From assembly GCA_048267245.1 (NCBI GenBank), contig JBLWXV010000002.1, positions 992,001-1,056,000 of the forward strand: 64,000 nt of DNA, written 5' to 3'. The position numbers and the translations under genes are program-made. Under the pieces are notes generated by a model. The model searched no databases, was not told where the DNA came from, and saw nothing but the letters and a program-made list of their open reading frames with translations. The stretch comes from JBLWXV01 sp048267245 (GTDB taxonomy: Bacteria; Bdellovibrionota; Bacteriovoracia; Bacteriovoracales; Bacteriovoracaceae). Shown one piece after another: positions 41,074-49,649 of this stretch. Position 1 is the first letter of the stretch, and every line of letters begins with the position of its first letter.

Positions 41074-41805
41074 ATGAAAGAGATGACATTTATTGAACAT
41101 TTAGAAGATCTCAAAAAGACAGTAATTCGCGTGAGTGCGATTCTGATAGTGAGCTTTTTTGTCACCTATGCCTTCTCATCATATATTAGTTCTTTCTTGT
41201 TAAGACCGATTCGATCGGCGCTAGTGCAAACCGGCGGAACGCTCATTGTAACGGGGCTCTTTGATCGCATTTTGGCCGAGCTCCTGGTTACTTTTTGGGC
41301 CTCGCTGGTGATGAGCTCTCCCTTTTGGTTCTATGAGATTTGGCGTTTTATAAAGCCAGCTCTCTACGAAGGGGAAGTGAAAGTCGTTCGCCCCTTTCTC
41401 TTCTTTGGCTTCTTTCTCTTTGTGGCCGGAGTGAGCTTTGGCTACTTTCTCGTCTTTCCCAATGTTTTTCCGATTATTTTGGAACTTGGTGTTGATGCCA
41501 ATAATGCTTTGAATGCCTATCACTATTTGGCGCTCTCAAGTAAGCTGCTGGCGATGCTCGGAATTATCTTCCAGCTTCCAAACGCGCTCTTAATTTTAGG
41601 CTTTATGGGTCTCGTGACGAAGTACTCACTTCGCTCGTGGCGCCGCTACGTCTATGTGATTCTCGCCATCGTCTCTGCTGTTCTTACTCCACCTGACCCC
41701 TTTACGATGATGGTTATGTGGATTCCACTAGTCTTTCTCTACGAGATTGGCATTTGGGGAGTGGCGGCTTTTGTTCACCCCTACCTAGAAAAGAGGCATA
41801 AGTGA
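41074..41805 (+). CDS. tatC: Twin-arginine translocase subunit TatC
   Basis: 243 residues, six membrane helices. It begins with MTFIEHLEDLKKTVIRV (E and L positions contact signal peptides); PFWFYEIWRFIKPALYEGE is the conserved periplasmic and cap segment. TatC recognises twin-arginine signals and forms the pore with TatA. TatA/B are not in the window. ATG 41074 has AAAGG upstream. It overlaps the next gene by GTGA. Confidence 0.95.
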   Translation: MKEMTFIEHLEDLKKTVIRVSAILIVSFFVTYAFSSYISSFLLRPIRSALVQTGGTLIVTGLFDRILAELLVTFWASLVMSSPFWFYEIWRFIKPALYEGEVKVVRPFLFFGFFLFVAGVSFGYFLVFPNVFPIILELGVDANNALNAYHYLALSSKLLAMLGIIFQLPNALLILGFMGLVTKYSLRSWRRYVYVILAIVSAVLTPPDPFTMMVMWIPLVFLYEIGIWGVAAFVHPYLEKRHK

Positions 41806-42329
41806 AACGAGTGAGCTGGGCCTATTTCATGAGCTGTCTCTTGCTGGGGTTGTGGTTTGGCGCCACGATCGCCGTGGACTTCTTTGCCGTGCCGGCGGTT
41901 TTTCAAAGTGTTTCAAATCTGGGTGAAGCAGCTGCCGTTGGGATGAAGGTATTTGCTCGCTTTAATTCACTCGAGTTTATCCTCTCACTTACTCTGCCAC
42001 TGCTGTGGATTCTGGCCCACAAATTTAATTTCTCCTCTGGTAAGAGAGTGTTCATTTTGCTCTTTGAAGTGGTCTTAATTGCCCTGGCCGCGAGTTATCT
42101 CTTCTACTTCACTCCCGCTATTACTGAGCTTAGCCTTGCGAAGGCAAATGTTTTTGAGGAGAGTGAGCGCCTTGGGCTTGAGCAGTCTATTGCCAGCTTG
42201 CACTCGATTTATATAAAGCTTGATAGTCTTAAATTAATTATTTTGTTGGGTCTCAATTACTTTATCTTTAATGATCTTAGAAATGATCTTAGAGACCTCA
42301 GAGTTTCAAAACAGGAAGAAACACTATGA
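41802..42329 (+). CDS. DUF4149-like membrane protein
   Basis: 175 residues with four membrane helices; GLWFGATIAVDFFAVPAVFQ near the N-terminus followed by FARFNSLEFILSL is the DUF4149 pattern, whose function is unknown. GTG start overlaps tatC, and ATGA overlap with hldD makes it the middle of a coupled three-gene unit. Role may relate to envelope biogenesis by context only. Confidence 0.8.
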   Translation: MKRVSWAYFMSCLLLGLWFGATIAVDFFAVPAVFQSVSNLGEAAAVGMKVFARFNSLEFILSLTLPLLWILAHKFNFSSGKRVFILLFEVVLIALAASYLFYFTPAITELSLAKANVFEESERLGLEQSIASLHSIYIKLDSLKLIILLGLNYFIFNDLRNDLRDLRVSKQEETL

Positions 42330-43303
42330 TTCTAGTTACTGGTGGCGCCGGTTTTATCGGCAGTGTGCTTGTGCGCGAGTTAAATTTGCTTGGGCGCGAG
42401 GATATTATTATTGTCGATAAGCTCTACGACAGTGAGAAGTGGCACAACCTCCTAGGACTTAAGTACCAAGAATATATTCATGCCTCTGAATTATTTGAAC
42501 CAGATATGTATGAAATCTTTGAAGAGGTTGATTTCATTTTTCATATGGGTGCCTGCTCGGCAACCACAGAGCGAGATATGGACTATCTCATGCAAAATAA
42601 TGTGGACTACTCAAAGGCGCTCTTTGCCCTGGCCACCGAGAGAGATATCCCAATAGTCTACGCAAGTTCGGCGGCGACCTATGGATTAGGAGAGGCGGGG
42701 TATAATGACGATCACACAAAAATTAAGGGGCTCAGACCTCTTAATCGCTATGGCTACTCAAAGCAACTCTTTGATGAGTGGGTTCTCAAGCTGGATCAAA
42801 AACCTAATCATTGGTTTGGACTAAAATTCTTCAACGTCTATGGGCCAAACGAGTATCACAAGGAAGAAATGCGCTCGCTCGTACACAAAGCCTATCATCA
42901 AATTTTAGAGACGGGGAAGGTGAAGCTCTTTAAGTCTCATCGCGATGATTTTAATGATGGTGAGCAATTAAGAGATTTCGTTTATGTGAAAGATGTCGCC
43001 AGGGCGATGATTACGATGATTAACCCATCTAGTGCAAAGTTTAGCGGCATTTACAATATTGGTACCGGTAAGGCCCGAAGCTTCAAAGATCTTGTGAGCG
43101 CTACTTTTAAAGCGATGGGAAGAGAGCCCAATATTGAGTTCATCGATATGCCTGAGGCCTTAAGATCACAATATCAATACTACACTCAAGCGCAGATGAG
43201 TAAGTTTCATCAGTTCTTGCCAAAGTTTAAGTGGATGAGTGTGGAAGAGGGAGTTGCCGATTATGTGGGGACCCACCTAATGAAGGACAATCCTCACTAT
43301 TAA
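42326..43303 (+). CDS. hldD: ADP-L-glycero-D-manno-heptose 6-epimerase
   Basis: 325 residues, extended SDR. GGAGFIGSVLVREL binds NADP; catalytic YGYSKQLFDEW contains YxxxK; HMGACSATTERDMDYLMQNN is diagnostic for HldD. It makes the heptose used in LPS inner core, so this organism should synthesise heptose-containing LPS. Last gene of tatC-DUF4149-hldD and convergent (4-nt overlap) with the PilZ gene. Confidence 0.95.
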   Translation: MILVTGGAGFIGSVLVRELNLLGREDIIIVDKLYDSEKWHNLLGLKYQEYIHASELFEPDMYEIFEEVDFIFHMGACSATTERDMDYLMQNNVDYSKALFALATERDIPIVYASSAATYGLGEAGYNDDHTKIKGLRPLNRYGYSKQLFDEWVLKLDQKPNHWFGLKFFNVYGPNEYHKEEMRSLVHKAYHQILETGKVKLFKSHRDDFNDGEQLRDFVYVKDVARAMITMINPSSAKFSGIYNIGTGKARSFKDLVSATFKAMGREPNIEFIDMPEALRSQYQYYTQAQMSKFHQFLPKFKWMSVEEGVADYVGTHLMKDNPHY

Positions 43304-45777
43304 GCGGCGCTATTTCCAAGTTTCTCAAGATAGTTATTGATATATTCTATAATTGCTTCTCGTCCATGATCGGGAAGCTCCACGAACATGACGCCGATGC
43401 CTTTAGGCCTTGCTTCTGAGACGTTCTTGATAATTGCCTGCACGCCAAAGGAGGCAGTGAGTCCGCCTCCAGAGAAGCGAACGAAAATTTTCTTTTCCCT
43501 CAAGGTATCTGCATTTTCAATACGGGCCAGTTCAATGAAAGCACCACCAATTGAGAGTGAGGTGCAGTGGCCGCGCAGCTCATTACCACCCAAATCAAAA
43601 GAGCAAACTTCATAGAAGGGAGCTCTAAAACTACCGCGTTTAATATAGTACTTCGTAATGACTTCACCATCGATATTCACACGGTGGGTGAGAACCTTTG
43701 TGGTGAGTTCAAAGAAGTCGCGCATCGATTTCCAAGTACCCTCCGCCTTCTTCTTAATCTGGGTTTTATCACTGATGAGTTTTTGATCCTTGAGCTCCAA
43801 CATCTCGGCATAACTATAGGGGCCCTGAATGCCTTCATCAGTTTTAATTTTCCACTCGGGAAGATTGGGAACTTCAAAGGAATCACCAATGAGTTTGGCG
43901 AGTTCTTCTTCGGATTGATTGGCCTCGTCTATTGCGCCAGCGGGGGCGCTCTGCTTGGCCTCAAGGCCAATTTCATTCATATTGAGCAGTTGAGTGGGCG
44001 CTTCGGCCAGTTTTTCCATTTCCCCGCGAAGCTTGGTGATCTCTTCGTTTTTAACTTTCGACTTGTCTTTGAGCTTATCAATGATATCGGCGGCGAGCTC
44101 AAGCTTTTGCTTGTACTTCTGAATCTGAATGCTGGCCTTTTTAAATTTCAACTGAAGTTCGTGGTGTGCCTGGGCCTCAACGTTGCGTTTATTCTTTTGA
44201 AGCGCAAGCTCATTTTCAATCTCTGAAACTCTCTTTGTGTTATCAGAGGCAGAACTCGCCTCCGAACGAACTTGCTTTAGTTGAGCTTGAAGGTTCTTAT
44301 TGAGCTGGACGATTTCTTCTAATTTCTTCTTATACTTTGAGACTTCGACTTTATGAGAGGCTAATTTCTTTTGGAGTTCGAAAAGCTCTGAGTTTGAAGG
44401 ATCTTGCTCATGTTGAGTGGCCAGACGGAGCGACTCGTTTTCGCTCTCTAGCTCCAGAGTCTTACTAGCTAATCTCTCAATTTCTGACTCTCTTCTCTTA
44501 ATGAGTTCTTTATAGTCAGAGACCTCGCGGGCCAGCCGCTCTTCTAATTCACCTTTGAGCTTTTGATATCCCTTTTCCTGCTTATGGGTGAATTCTTGCT
44601 GTTCTTTTCTTGAATTTGAAAGCTCTTCTTTGAGTTTTGCGTTCTCAGTGTTGAGTCTCTCAATTAGTTGAAGGAGCTCAGATTCTTTTTCTAGCCCTCT
44701 CTCCTTTATTTGCTGCTCTTGAGAGATAACTTGTTCAAGTTGCTTTTGTTTTTCTTGCTGCCAGCGACGCGAGTACTCTTTTTTGAGTTCGGCGTGAATT
44801 TCTGCGCGAGCGCTCTCTTCGTTAAATCCGAGGGAGTTTTCTAGTCGCTCACCAAGCTCTTTAATCAGTTGGTCTTTTTCAGTAGATTCTTTTGAAAGTA
44901 GATGCAAGCGATTTTCAAGCTCGCCATACTTTCTAAGCTTTATTTCATTGGTCGCCATTGCCTCTGGAGAGGTGCGCTCAAGAGCTAGCTTAAGAGCTTT
45001 ATTCTCGCGATCGAAGATCTTGTATTCCTCTGTCAGCTTAGCGTTTTTGCGCCACAAGTCCTCTTCGTCTTTCTGTGTTTCTTTTAACTGTATCTCTAGA
45101 GAGAGTTTCTCTTCTTTTAGGTCAAGGGTTTTGAAATAGAGTGCGTCGGCACGCTTCTTTTCGCGCGCCATTTTTTCTCTTGCCTCTTTAATTGCACTCT
45201 CGCTATCAGAGAGTTCACTTACCTTGAAATTCAGTTCCTGAATTTTTGAGTGTAACTCTTCACACTGCAGATCTAGGCTTTCTCTTAGTGCTTGTTCACT
45301 GCTGAGTTTGGCGACTACTTCCTGATGCAAACTTTGCTCAACATACTGATTGGGGTCAGGTTCGATGAAGTGTTCGACGATTTTCTCAACTTCTACCCTT
45401 ACTTCAACAGGAACTTCGCGCTCCACAATTTTTTCAATTTGAGTGGGAACTTCCTTTTGAACTTCTACTTCAACAATGCGCTCAACAGGAATTTCCTTTT
45501 CAATGATCACTTCGCGCAACTCAGTGAGTGTGATGATCTTGAGGGAGTCTAGCGGGGGAGGAGTGAAGCTTGGAAGGGCACTTCTCTCGCTTCTTGGAGT
45601 CTCGTCATAGTACTTGGCAAAGCCTGCGCACTCGTCGATGTAGAACCATTGCTTTTCACGATAAGAGTAAAGGGGATCCTGTCCGCGCAATGCGCCGATC
45701 TCAAGTAATTTAGACAAGTCGCCACCCGAGAGTGGACACAGTCGCTTGCCTTGAAATTGGACCAGGAAAAGGGCCAA
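43300..45777 (-). CDS. GYF-like / long coiled-coil / PilZ protein
   Basis: About 825 residues from TTG 45777, chosen since AAAGGAG lies five bases upstream; a GTG at 45804 would leave that site inside the gene. An N-terminal globular segment (about 60 residues) is followed by a Val-Glu-Pro repeat (IVEREVPVEV), a coiled coil of about 420 residues, a GYF_2-like domain (EWKIKTDEGIQGPYSYAEM ... GTWKSM) and a C-terminal PilZ domain. The PilZ c-di-GMP motif is RGSFR plus SLSIGG (consensus D/NxSxxG, first residue changed to Ser). Likely a cytoplasmic scaffold reading c-di-GMP. Divergent from a FliG-like gene. Confidence 0.75.
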   Translation of the reverse strand: MALFLVQFQGKRLCPLSGGDLSKLLEIGALRGQDPLYSYREKQWFYIDECAGFAKYYDETPRSERSALPSFTPPPLDSLKIITLTELREVIIEKEIPVERIVEVEVQKEVPTQIEKIVEREVPVEVRVEVEKIVEHFIEPDPNQYVEQSLHQEVVAKLSSEQALRESLDLQCEELHSKIQELNFKVSELSDSESAIKEAREKMAREKKRADALYFKTLDLKEEKLSLEIQLKETQKDEEDLWRKNAKLTEEYKIFDRENKALKLALERTSPEAMATNEIKLRKYGELENRLHLLSKESTEKDQLIKELGERLENSLGFNEESARAEIHAELKKEYSRRWQQEKQKQLEQVISQEQQIKERGLEKESELLQLIERLNTENAKLKEELSNSRKEQQEFTHKQEKGYQKLKGELEERLAREVSDYKELIKRRESEIERLASKTLELESENESLRLATQHEQDPSNSELFELQKKLASHKVEVSKYKKKLEEIVQLNKNLQAQLKQVRSEASSASDNTKRVSEIENELALQKNKRNVEAQAHHELQLKFKKASIQIQKYKQKLELAADIIDKLKDKSKVKNEEITKLRGEMEKLAEAPTQLLNMNEIGLEAKQSAPAGAIDEANQSEEELAKLIGDSFEVPNLPEWKIKTDEGIQGPYSYAEMLELKDQKLISDKTQIKKKAEGTWKSMRDFFELTTKVLTHRVNIDGEVITKYYIKRGSFRAPFYEVCSFDLGGNELRGHCTSLSIGGAFIELARIENADTLREKKIFVRFSGGGLTASFGVQAIIKNVSEARPKGIGVMFVELPDHGREAIIEYINNYLEKLGNSAA

Positions 45778-45832
45778 AAAATCTCCTTTACAAAACCTTA
45801 ACACAACTCATGTTAAGGGTTTATCCGTACAC

Positions 45833-45860
45833 TTTTCGGCTATTTGAGTGGAAATGTTTA
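45833..45860 (-). promoter_or_regulatory. Possible sigma-28-like promoter of the PilZ gene
   Basis: Minus strand: TAAACATT (45860-45853), 12-bp gap, GCCGAAAA (45840-45833). The consensus is TAAAGTTT-N11-GCCGATAA, so spacing is one base long and one -10 base differs. Treat as a hint only. Confidence 0.3.
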
Positions 45861-45947
45861 AAATCGGGTATAGGCACAATATATTGTATTTATTTATAAA
45901 ATATCTCGAATATCCGATAAGGAGACATCTGTTAAGTTGAGGAAATT

Positions 45948-46376
45948 ATGGGATTTGAAGGTGGAGTAAAGGCTGCGGCCCAGATGTTAGCGGGACTTAA
46001 AGGGGCAGAGCGTGAGCGGTTATTAAAAATTATAGCCGATAAAAATCCTGAAATGGCCCAAACACTGCGAGAAAACCTCGTAAGTTTCGAAGATCTCATC
46101 CATATCACTCCTAAGATGCTGGTGGATTTTCTTCGCCAGGTAAAGACTGAGGATCTGGCCCTAGCTATGAGGCTCGCCTCTACAGAGTTAAAGACTCATA
46201 TCCTGAAGATGCTCCCGAGCGGAATTAAAAAGCAAATTGAAGACGTTCTCTTGGGACCACCTCAACTTGTGAGTAAAGCAGAGGAGGCCAAGGATAAAGT
46301 CATGGAGGTCGTGCGCAAGATGTGCGACACGGGAGAGCTTGTTCTTCGCCCCGGTGGCGATGATGAATACGTCTAA
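45948..46376 (+). CDS. Standalone FliG C-terminal domain protein
   Basis: 142 residues. It aligns by eye with the last 140 residues of FliG: the GGVK linker, then NLVSFEDLIHITPKMLVDFL (FliG: VFEDIVKLDDRSIQRVL), VKTEDLALAMRLASTELK, GPPQLVSKAEEAKDKVMEVV and the terminal GELVLRPGGDDEYV. In FliG this part contains the armadillo and torque-helix segments facing the stator. The FliF-binding N-terminal and middle domains are missing, so this cannot build a C-ring alone. Start follows GAGG. It could modulate a flagellar or gliding motor; this is inference. Confidence 0.78.
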   Translation: MGFEGGVKAAAQMLAGLKGAERERLLKIIADKNPEMAQTLRENLVSFEDLIHITPKMLVDFLRQVKTEDLALAMRLASTELKTHILKMLPSGIKKQIEDVLLGPPQLVSKAEEAKDKVMEVVRKMCDTGELVLRPGGDDEYV

Positions 46377-46462
46377 AAATAGATGGGTATCATCAAATAA
46401 TTAAATTCGATTTATTGTCTATACAGAGAGAAGATGCACTCACGCCACAGTGAGGTGATGTT

Positions 46463-46834
46463 ATGAAAAAGGCGATTTTCTCTCTATTTTTTATTCTTAG
46501 TTTAATAGGCCCAGGTGCCGCATACTCGAGCGACTGTCAAAGCGCTCTTCTAGGTAGTGAACTCGATTCCAATAGCTTTTTCCTCTCTGAGGATAAATTC
46601 AATAAGAGCATGGATGAGAGCGACTCTGACTTTGCTCTCGATGCGATCGCTGCCATTAGAAATAATGTGGGCTGTATCGGTGAAGTGGTTGCGGCTTCTC
46701 AAGTTAAATGCCGCGAGGTCATTGAAGCCGACGCAAGTTCTAAAGTCTGTGTGGTAGAAGCTCCCGAGGGGATGTTCTTTATTATCTCAGACTTTATGGG
46801 TAACGCTCGCGTCGTCTACAATCGTTGGGATTAG
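46463..46834 (+). CDS. Small secreted hypothetical protein
   Basis: 123 residues with a signal peptide (KAIFSLFFILSLIGPGAAYS) and four mature cysteines (DCQSAL, GCIGEV, KCREVI, VCVVEA), suggesting two disulfides. Acidic. No family recognised. It follows the FliG-like gene by 86 nt and meets the convergent lipoprotein gene with a 1-nt gap. Confidence 0.65.
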   Translation: MKKAIFSLFFILSLIGPGAAYSSDCQSALLGSELDSNSFFLSEDKFNKSMDESDSDFALDAIAAIRNNVGCIGEVVAASQVKCREVIEADASSKVCVVEAPEGMFFIISDFMGNARVVYNRWD

Positions 46835-46835
46835 G

Positions 46836-46851
46836 CTACCAAGCTTGGTAG
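46836..46851. repeat. Perfect 16-bp palindrome at a convergent gene junction
   Basis: CTACCAAGCTTGGTAG covers the stop codon and last codons of the minus-strand lipoprotein and begins 2 nt after the plus-strand stop. Without a loop or T-tract it is not a typical terminator, but a hairpin in either transcript could pause polymerase. Confidence 0.4.
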
Positions 46852-47558
46852 GGGCGATTGGGCTTTTTGTCCTTTTCGCCCGCTTCTTCCACCTGAATGA
46901 TTTCCCCACCTTTAAATTCGTGTTGATCGAATGTGAAAGTCAGTGTTTCAGATTTTGAGAAGGGGAAATTCATTTCGCTAGCGTTTATAGTAAGCTGAAC
47001 TCCCGAACGAATATCAAGCGGCATCGCCGAACAGGCTACTCCACTTAGATAGTAAACTGGACTACTGCCATTAAAGTCGAAAAACTCGCCAGTGATCACG
47101 GGCTTAGTGAAGTCTTCCTGTCTCCAGGTCAAACTCGTCTGATACTGCATTCCATCCTTTGCCACTACACTCCACTCTGAAAGTGAGGCGAGTTTTCGAG
47201 TACGCTTAGTGCTAATGTCTATTTGAAAACATGACTTCCCATCGAGGTATTCTCTGGCAAGTTTACCCTCGAGGATAGTCTTGTCTCTAGGGCCCAGTGC
47301 TCGGAGCGCTGCTATCTCATTGGTCATTCTATCGACGAGGGCCTGGGTGTAGGGATAGGCTTGTAGCTGAACATTGCCGCCTCCCATGGAAGTTGTACGG
47401 CGAAGGTTCTCTCTTATTTGCTCACTTCCAATATTTTCATCTAGTCCAAGTCCAGTGACATATTTGTCAGAGTAATCGATTTGTTTCTTCTCAAAAAGCG
47501 AGCAAGAACTGAGGACTAGGATAACTAAGAGTGTGAGGTGGGAATTTCTATATTTCAC
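46836..47558 (-). CDS. Hypothetical lipoprotein
   Basis: 240 residues from GTG 47558 (AAAGGA upstream). Signal LTLLVILVLSSC ends in a lipobox, so it is a lipoprotein. The mature region is beta-rich with two late cysteines (KSCFQID, VACSAM) and a lysine-rich tail. A longer frame has no signal-like start and overlaps the SpoU gene, so it is rejected. No family recognised. Confidence 0.68.
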   Translation of the reverse strand: MKYRNSHLTLLVILVLSSCSLFEKKQIDYSDKYVTGLGLDENIGSEQIRENLRRTTSMGGGNVQLQAYPYTQALVDRMTNEIAALRALGPRDKTILEGKLAREYLDGKSCFQIDISTKRTRKLASLSEWSVVAKDGMQYQTSLTWRQEDFTKPVITGEFFDFNGSSPVYYLSGVACSAMPLDIRSGVQLTINASEMNFPFSKSETLTFTFDQHEFKGGEIIQVEEAGEKDKKPNRPYQAW

Positions 47559-47679
47559 AGTGTGAGGGTCCTTTGAAAATGTACTGAGAAAATATTCTAG
47601 TACGCCGGAGGGGACTATGGCGAGCTGTAGTGCGACTCTTCCTTGGCAACTGACCCTGCTTCGAGGTATTTTTTGAGAC

Positions 47680-48207
47680 ATGACAAATAACAGAATTCTA
47701 AGAAGCAAGCGCCGCTATGATCGCCAGCGCTCCATGAATATTGCCTTTGCCAAGGAAGGCGAGCACCCCTTGATTTTGGTGCTCGACCATCTAAAGCCCG
47801 ATTATAACGTGGGAAAACTTTTTCGCACAGCAGAGGCAATGCAGATTCAATCGATCTGTGTCGTTGGGATGGACTGGTTTGACGTCTCACCGGCCAAGGG
47901 TTGTTTCAAGCATCTAAAGGCGCACTTCTTTGAAGATTGGCCAAGTTGTTATGACTATCTTAAAAATACCGGTCACTCGATTTTCTGTCTCGATGTGCGT
48001 GGAGCAAAGCAACTTCACGAGGTTTCCTTTCCAAAGAAAAGTGCTCTAGTCCTAGGCCATGAAGAGAATGGGCCGTCTTTTGACCCCATTGAATATGACG
48101 ACGTCACAGCGCTTAAGATCCAACAATATGGCAGAGTGGAGAGCCTTAATGTGGCCATCGCTGGGGCGCTTGGAATTTATGAGTATATGAGGCAGAACGC
48201 CTTCTAG
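47680..48207 (+). CDS. SpoU/TrmH-family RNA 2'-O-methyltransferase
   Basis: 175 residues with the three SPOUT motifs: YNVGKLFRTAEAMQI (catalytic Arg), ALVLGHEENGPS and IQQYGRVESLNVAIAGALGIYEY. It forms the trefoil-knot AdoMet site and methylates ribose 2'-OH of tRNA or rRNA. Lacking an N-terminal L30e-like domain, it is close to the TrmL/TrmH minimal size, but the exact nucleotide target cannot be told. It ends with a 4-nt overlap of the convergent lipoprotein. Confidence 0.9.
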   Translation: MTNNRILRSKRRYDRQRSMNIAFAKEGEHPLILVLDHLKPDYNVGKLFRTAEAMQIQSICVVGMDWFDVSPAKGCFKHLKAHFFEDWPSCYDYLKNTGHSIFCLDVRGAKQLHEVSFPKKSALVLGHEENGPSFDPIEYDDVTALKIQQYGRVESLNVAIAGALGIYEYMRQNAF

Positions 48208-48770
48208 AATTTCTTAAATATTTCAGCTATTGATTCTTCGCTGATTATCCCTGCTTTGAATTTTGCGGGCAAACACTCGCTTGGAAGACCAGTTACATTT
48301 TCTGGCCACTCACAGATAATTGCTAAGCGCGGACCCGCACTTGCTACCTTGGTTTTAAATTTCGGTAAAATTTGAAGGTAGTCCTTGAGTTTTTCGTGAG
48401 CAATCACAATGGCGAGCACTCCCGTCTTTTCTTCTACCCCTCGCAAGAAATACTTATTATCAATCGAAGTGAGGATATCTTGTACGCTCGCTCCCTCCTG
48501 GGCGCGATTGTAGACTTTGTAGTGCAAGCTCTTTTGATCCATCAAATGGGCCATGGTCGCCTGGTCTGTCACGGCCTTACCATAGGCGAGCCCGTCGCCA
48601 AGAAGGATAAAGAATTCATCCTTAGGCGTCTCACCCAAGTGTGAGGGCACAGCTCGGTAAGTCCAGTCTCTGGGGTGTTGTGTTTCAGGTGTGTTCTCTT
48701 TGTGAGAGATGCAGCTAAAAAAAAGGGGGATCAAGAGGATCCCCCATAGGTAAGACAATTTATTTTTCAT
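48204..48770 (-). CDS. Lipoprotein with SGNH-hydrolase-like fold, altered nucleophile
   Basis: 188 residues; signal YLWGILLIPLFFSC with lipobox. FFILLGDGLAYG sits where SGNH hydrolases have GDS-L, but the Ser is Gly, and the GAS...D region follows. A typical C-terminal DxxH block is not evident, so hydrolase activity is doubtful. The start shares a base with the protease stop (TAATG). An intrinsic terminator lies inside the signal-peptide codons, so expression may depend on ribosome passage. Confidence 0.6.
   Translation of the reverse strand: MKNKLSYLWGILLIPLFFSCISHKENTPETQHPRDWTYRAVPSHLGETPKDEFFILLGDGLAYGKAVTDQATMAHLMDQKSLHYKVYNRAQEGASVQDILTSIDNKYFLRGVEEKTGVLAIVIAHEKLKDYLQILPKFKTKVASAGPRLAIICEWPENVTGLPSECLPAKFKAGIISEESIAEIFKKF
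48717..48745 (-). terminator. Intrinsic terminator inside the lipoprotein signal-peptide codons
   Basis: Minus strand: GGGGGATC (48745-48738), loop CTCTT, GATCCCCC (48732-48725), then eight T (48724-48717). It is a textbook intrinsic terminator starting about 25 nt beyond the protease stop, yet it also encodes I-P-L-F-F of the downstream lipoprotein. Confidence 0.85.
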
Positions 48771-49525
48771 TAGAGATTGTCAGTTTCCCACTGTAGGCAA
48801 GATGTGATTGCCGCTTGAAGCTCTGGGTGATTGGCAATGGCCGTTGAACCATTTGAACCGCCGCGAGTATAGCAGCCGCCGTGAGTGTGAATACCGATGA
48901 TTTCGCCAGTTGATTCAAGAATAATTGATGAGCCGCTGTTTCCACCCATAGTATCTACTTGGTGACCCATGCCACCGCCGCGAGTTGCAAAGCTAGCAAT
49001 CGGGCCTGTGTGAGTTTGTTGGGCCAGGTTGCGCTCAGGTTCGCTGCGATCTAGTCCGTAGCCTGTGATCTTTACGATGTCGCCAACTTTTGGAGCAATG
49101 AAGGTGACATCGTAGTGACCTTGGGCTTCGCCAGCGAGCTTGCCAGTGATATTATTCGGGAGCAGGCGAACGACTGCGTAGTCATTGCCCATCCCACCAT
49201 TGCGATAGACTAGGCTTGATTTATCAAATTCATAGACATCTTCGGGAGCAGGGTGACCAATTTGGCCATTTTGCGAAGCCGGCGTGTTGAATTGAGCAAT
49301 TTCAAAGGTGCTCACGCAGTGACCGGCCGAGATGGCACAAGCCTTTCCAATCATTGTTACGGTACAGCCACCATTATCGCCTTTGCGAATGGCGCGGGCC
49401 ACGACAGGGTCATTAGAAGGAAGGCGATCGTCTACCTCTCCACAGATTGTTTTATTGGCCGCTAGCACTTCAAATGAAGTGAGGCAGAGACTTAGCGCAA
49501 GAAAAGATTTAAGAGCAGCTTTCAT
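48770..49525 (-). CDS. Secreted trypsin-like serine protease (V8/S1 type)
   Basis: 251 residues with signal peptide ALKSFLALSLCLTSFEVLAA. Catalytic triad visible: His in CAISAGHCV, Asp in GNDYAVVRLLP, Ser in GGNSGSSIILE. Four or more Cys could form disulfides. The lack of a long pro-region suggests self-activation or none. Predators of this kind export many such proteases, but the substrate is unknown. Strong ribosome site GGGAGGGG. TAATG-coupled to the following lipoprotein. Confidence 0.93.
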   Translation of the reverse strand: MKAALKSFLALSLCLTSFEVLAANKTICGEVDDRLPSNDPVVARAIRKGDNGGCTVTMIGKACAISAGHCVSTFEIAQFNTPASQNGQIGHPAPEDVYEFDKSSLVYRNGGMGNDYAVVRLLPNNITGKLAGEAQGHYDVTFIAPKVGDIVKITGYGLDRSEPERNLAQQTHTGPIASFATRGGGMGHQVDTMGGNSGSSIILESTGEIIGIHTHGGCYTRGGSNGSTAIANHPELQAAITSCLQWETDNL

Positions 49526-49627
49526 ATCCCCTCCCTGGGTTTTAAATGAGATTCGTTTGGAGAATCATCATAAAAAGCTTTGAAGGCGATTGTCTCCTAA
49601 CAAAGACTGTCAGGAAAATGAATGTCC

Positions 49628-49648
49628 ACCCGAGTTCGGTGCTCGGGT
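49628..49648 (-). other. Hairpin just after the SpeE-like stop
   Basis: ACCCGAG (49628-49634) pairs with CTCGGGT (49642-49648) around TTCGGTG. It follows the minus-strand stop at 49650 but its tail is GGACATTC, not a U-tract, so it may be a weak or factor-assisted terminator. Confidence 0.45.
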
Positions 49649-49649
49649 A

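Noticed and set aside
43567..44226. Plus-strand frame rich in Phe and Leu
   Set aside because: It is the mirror image of the Glu/Lys-rich coiled coil of the PilZ protein.
45870..45890. Sigma-54 element (GGCACAATATATTG)
   Set aside because: The distance between GG and the GC equivalent is wrong and the GC is not present.
45894..45920. Sigma-28 promoter for the FliG-like gene (TCCGATAA)
   Set aside because: The -10 is good but the nearest TAAA is three bases too close, so spacing does not fit.
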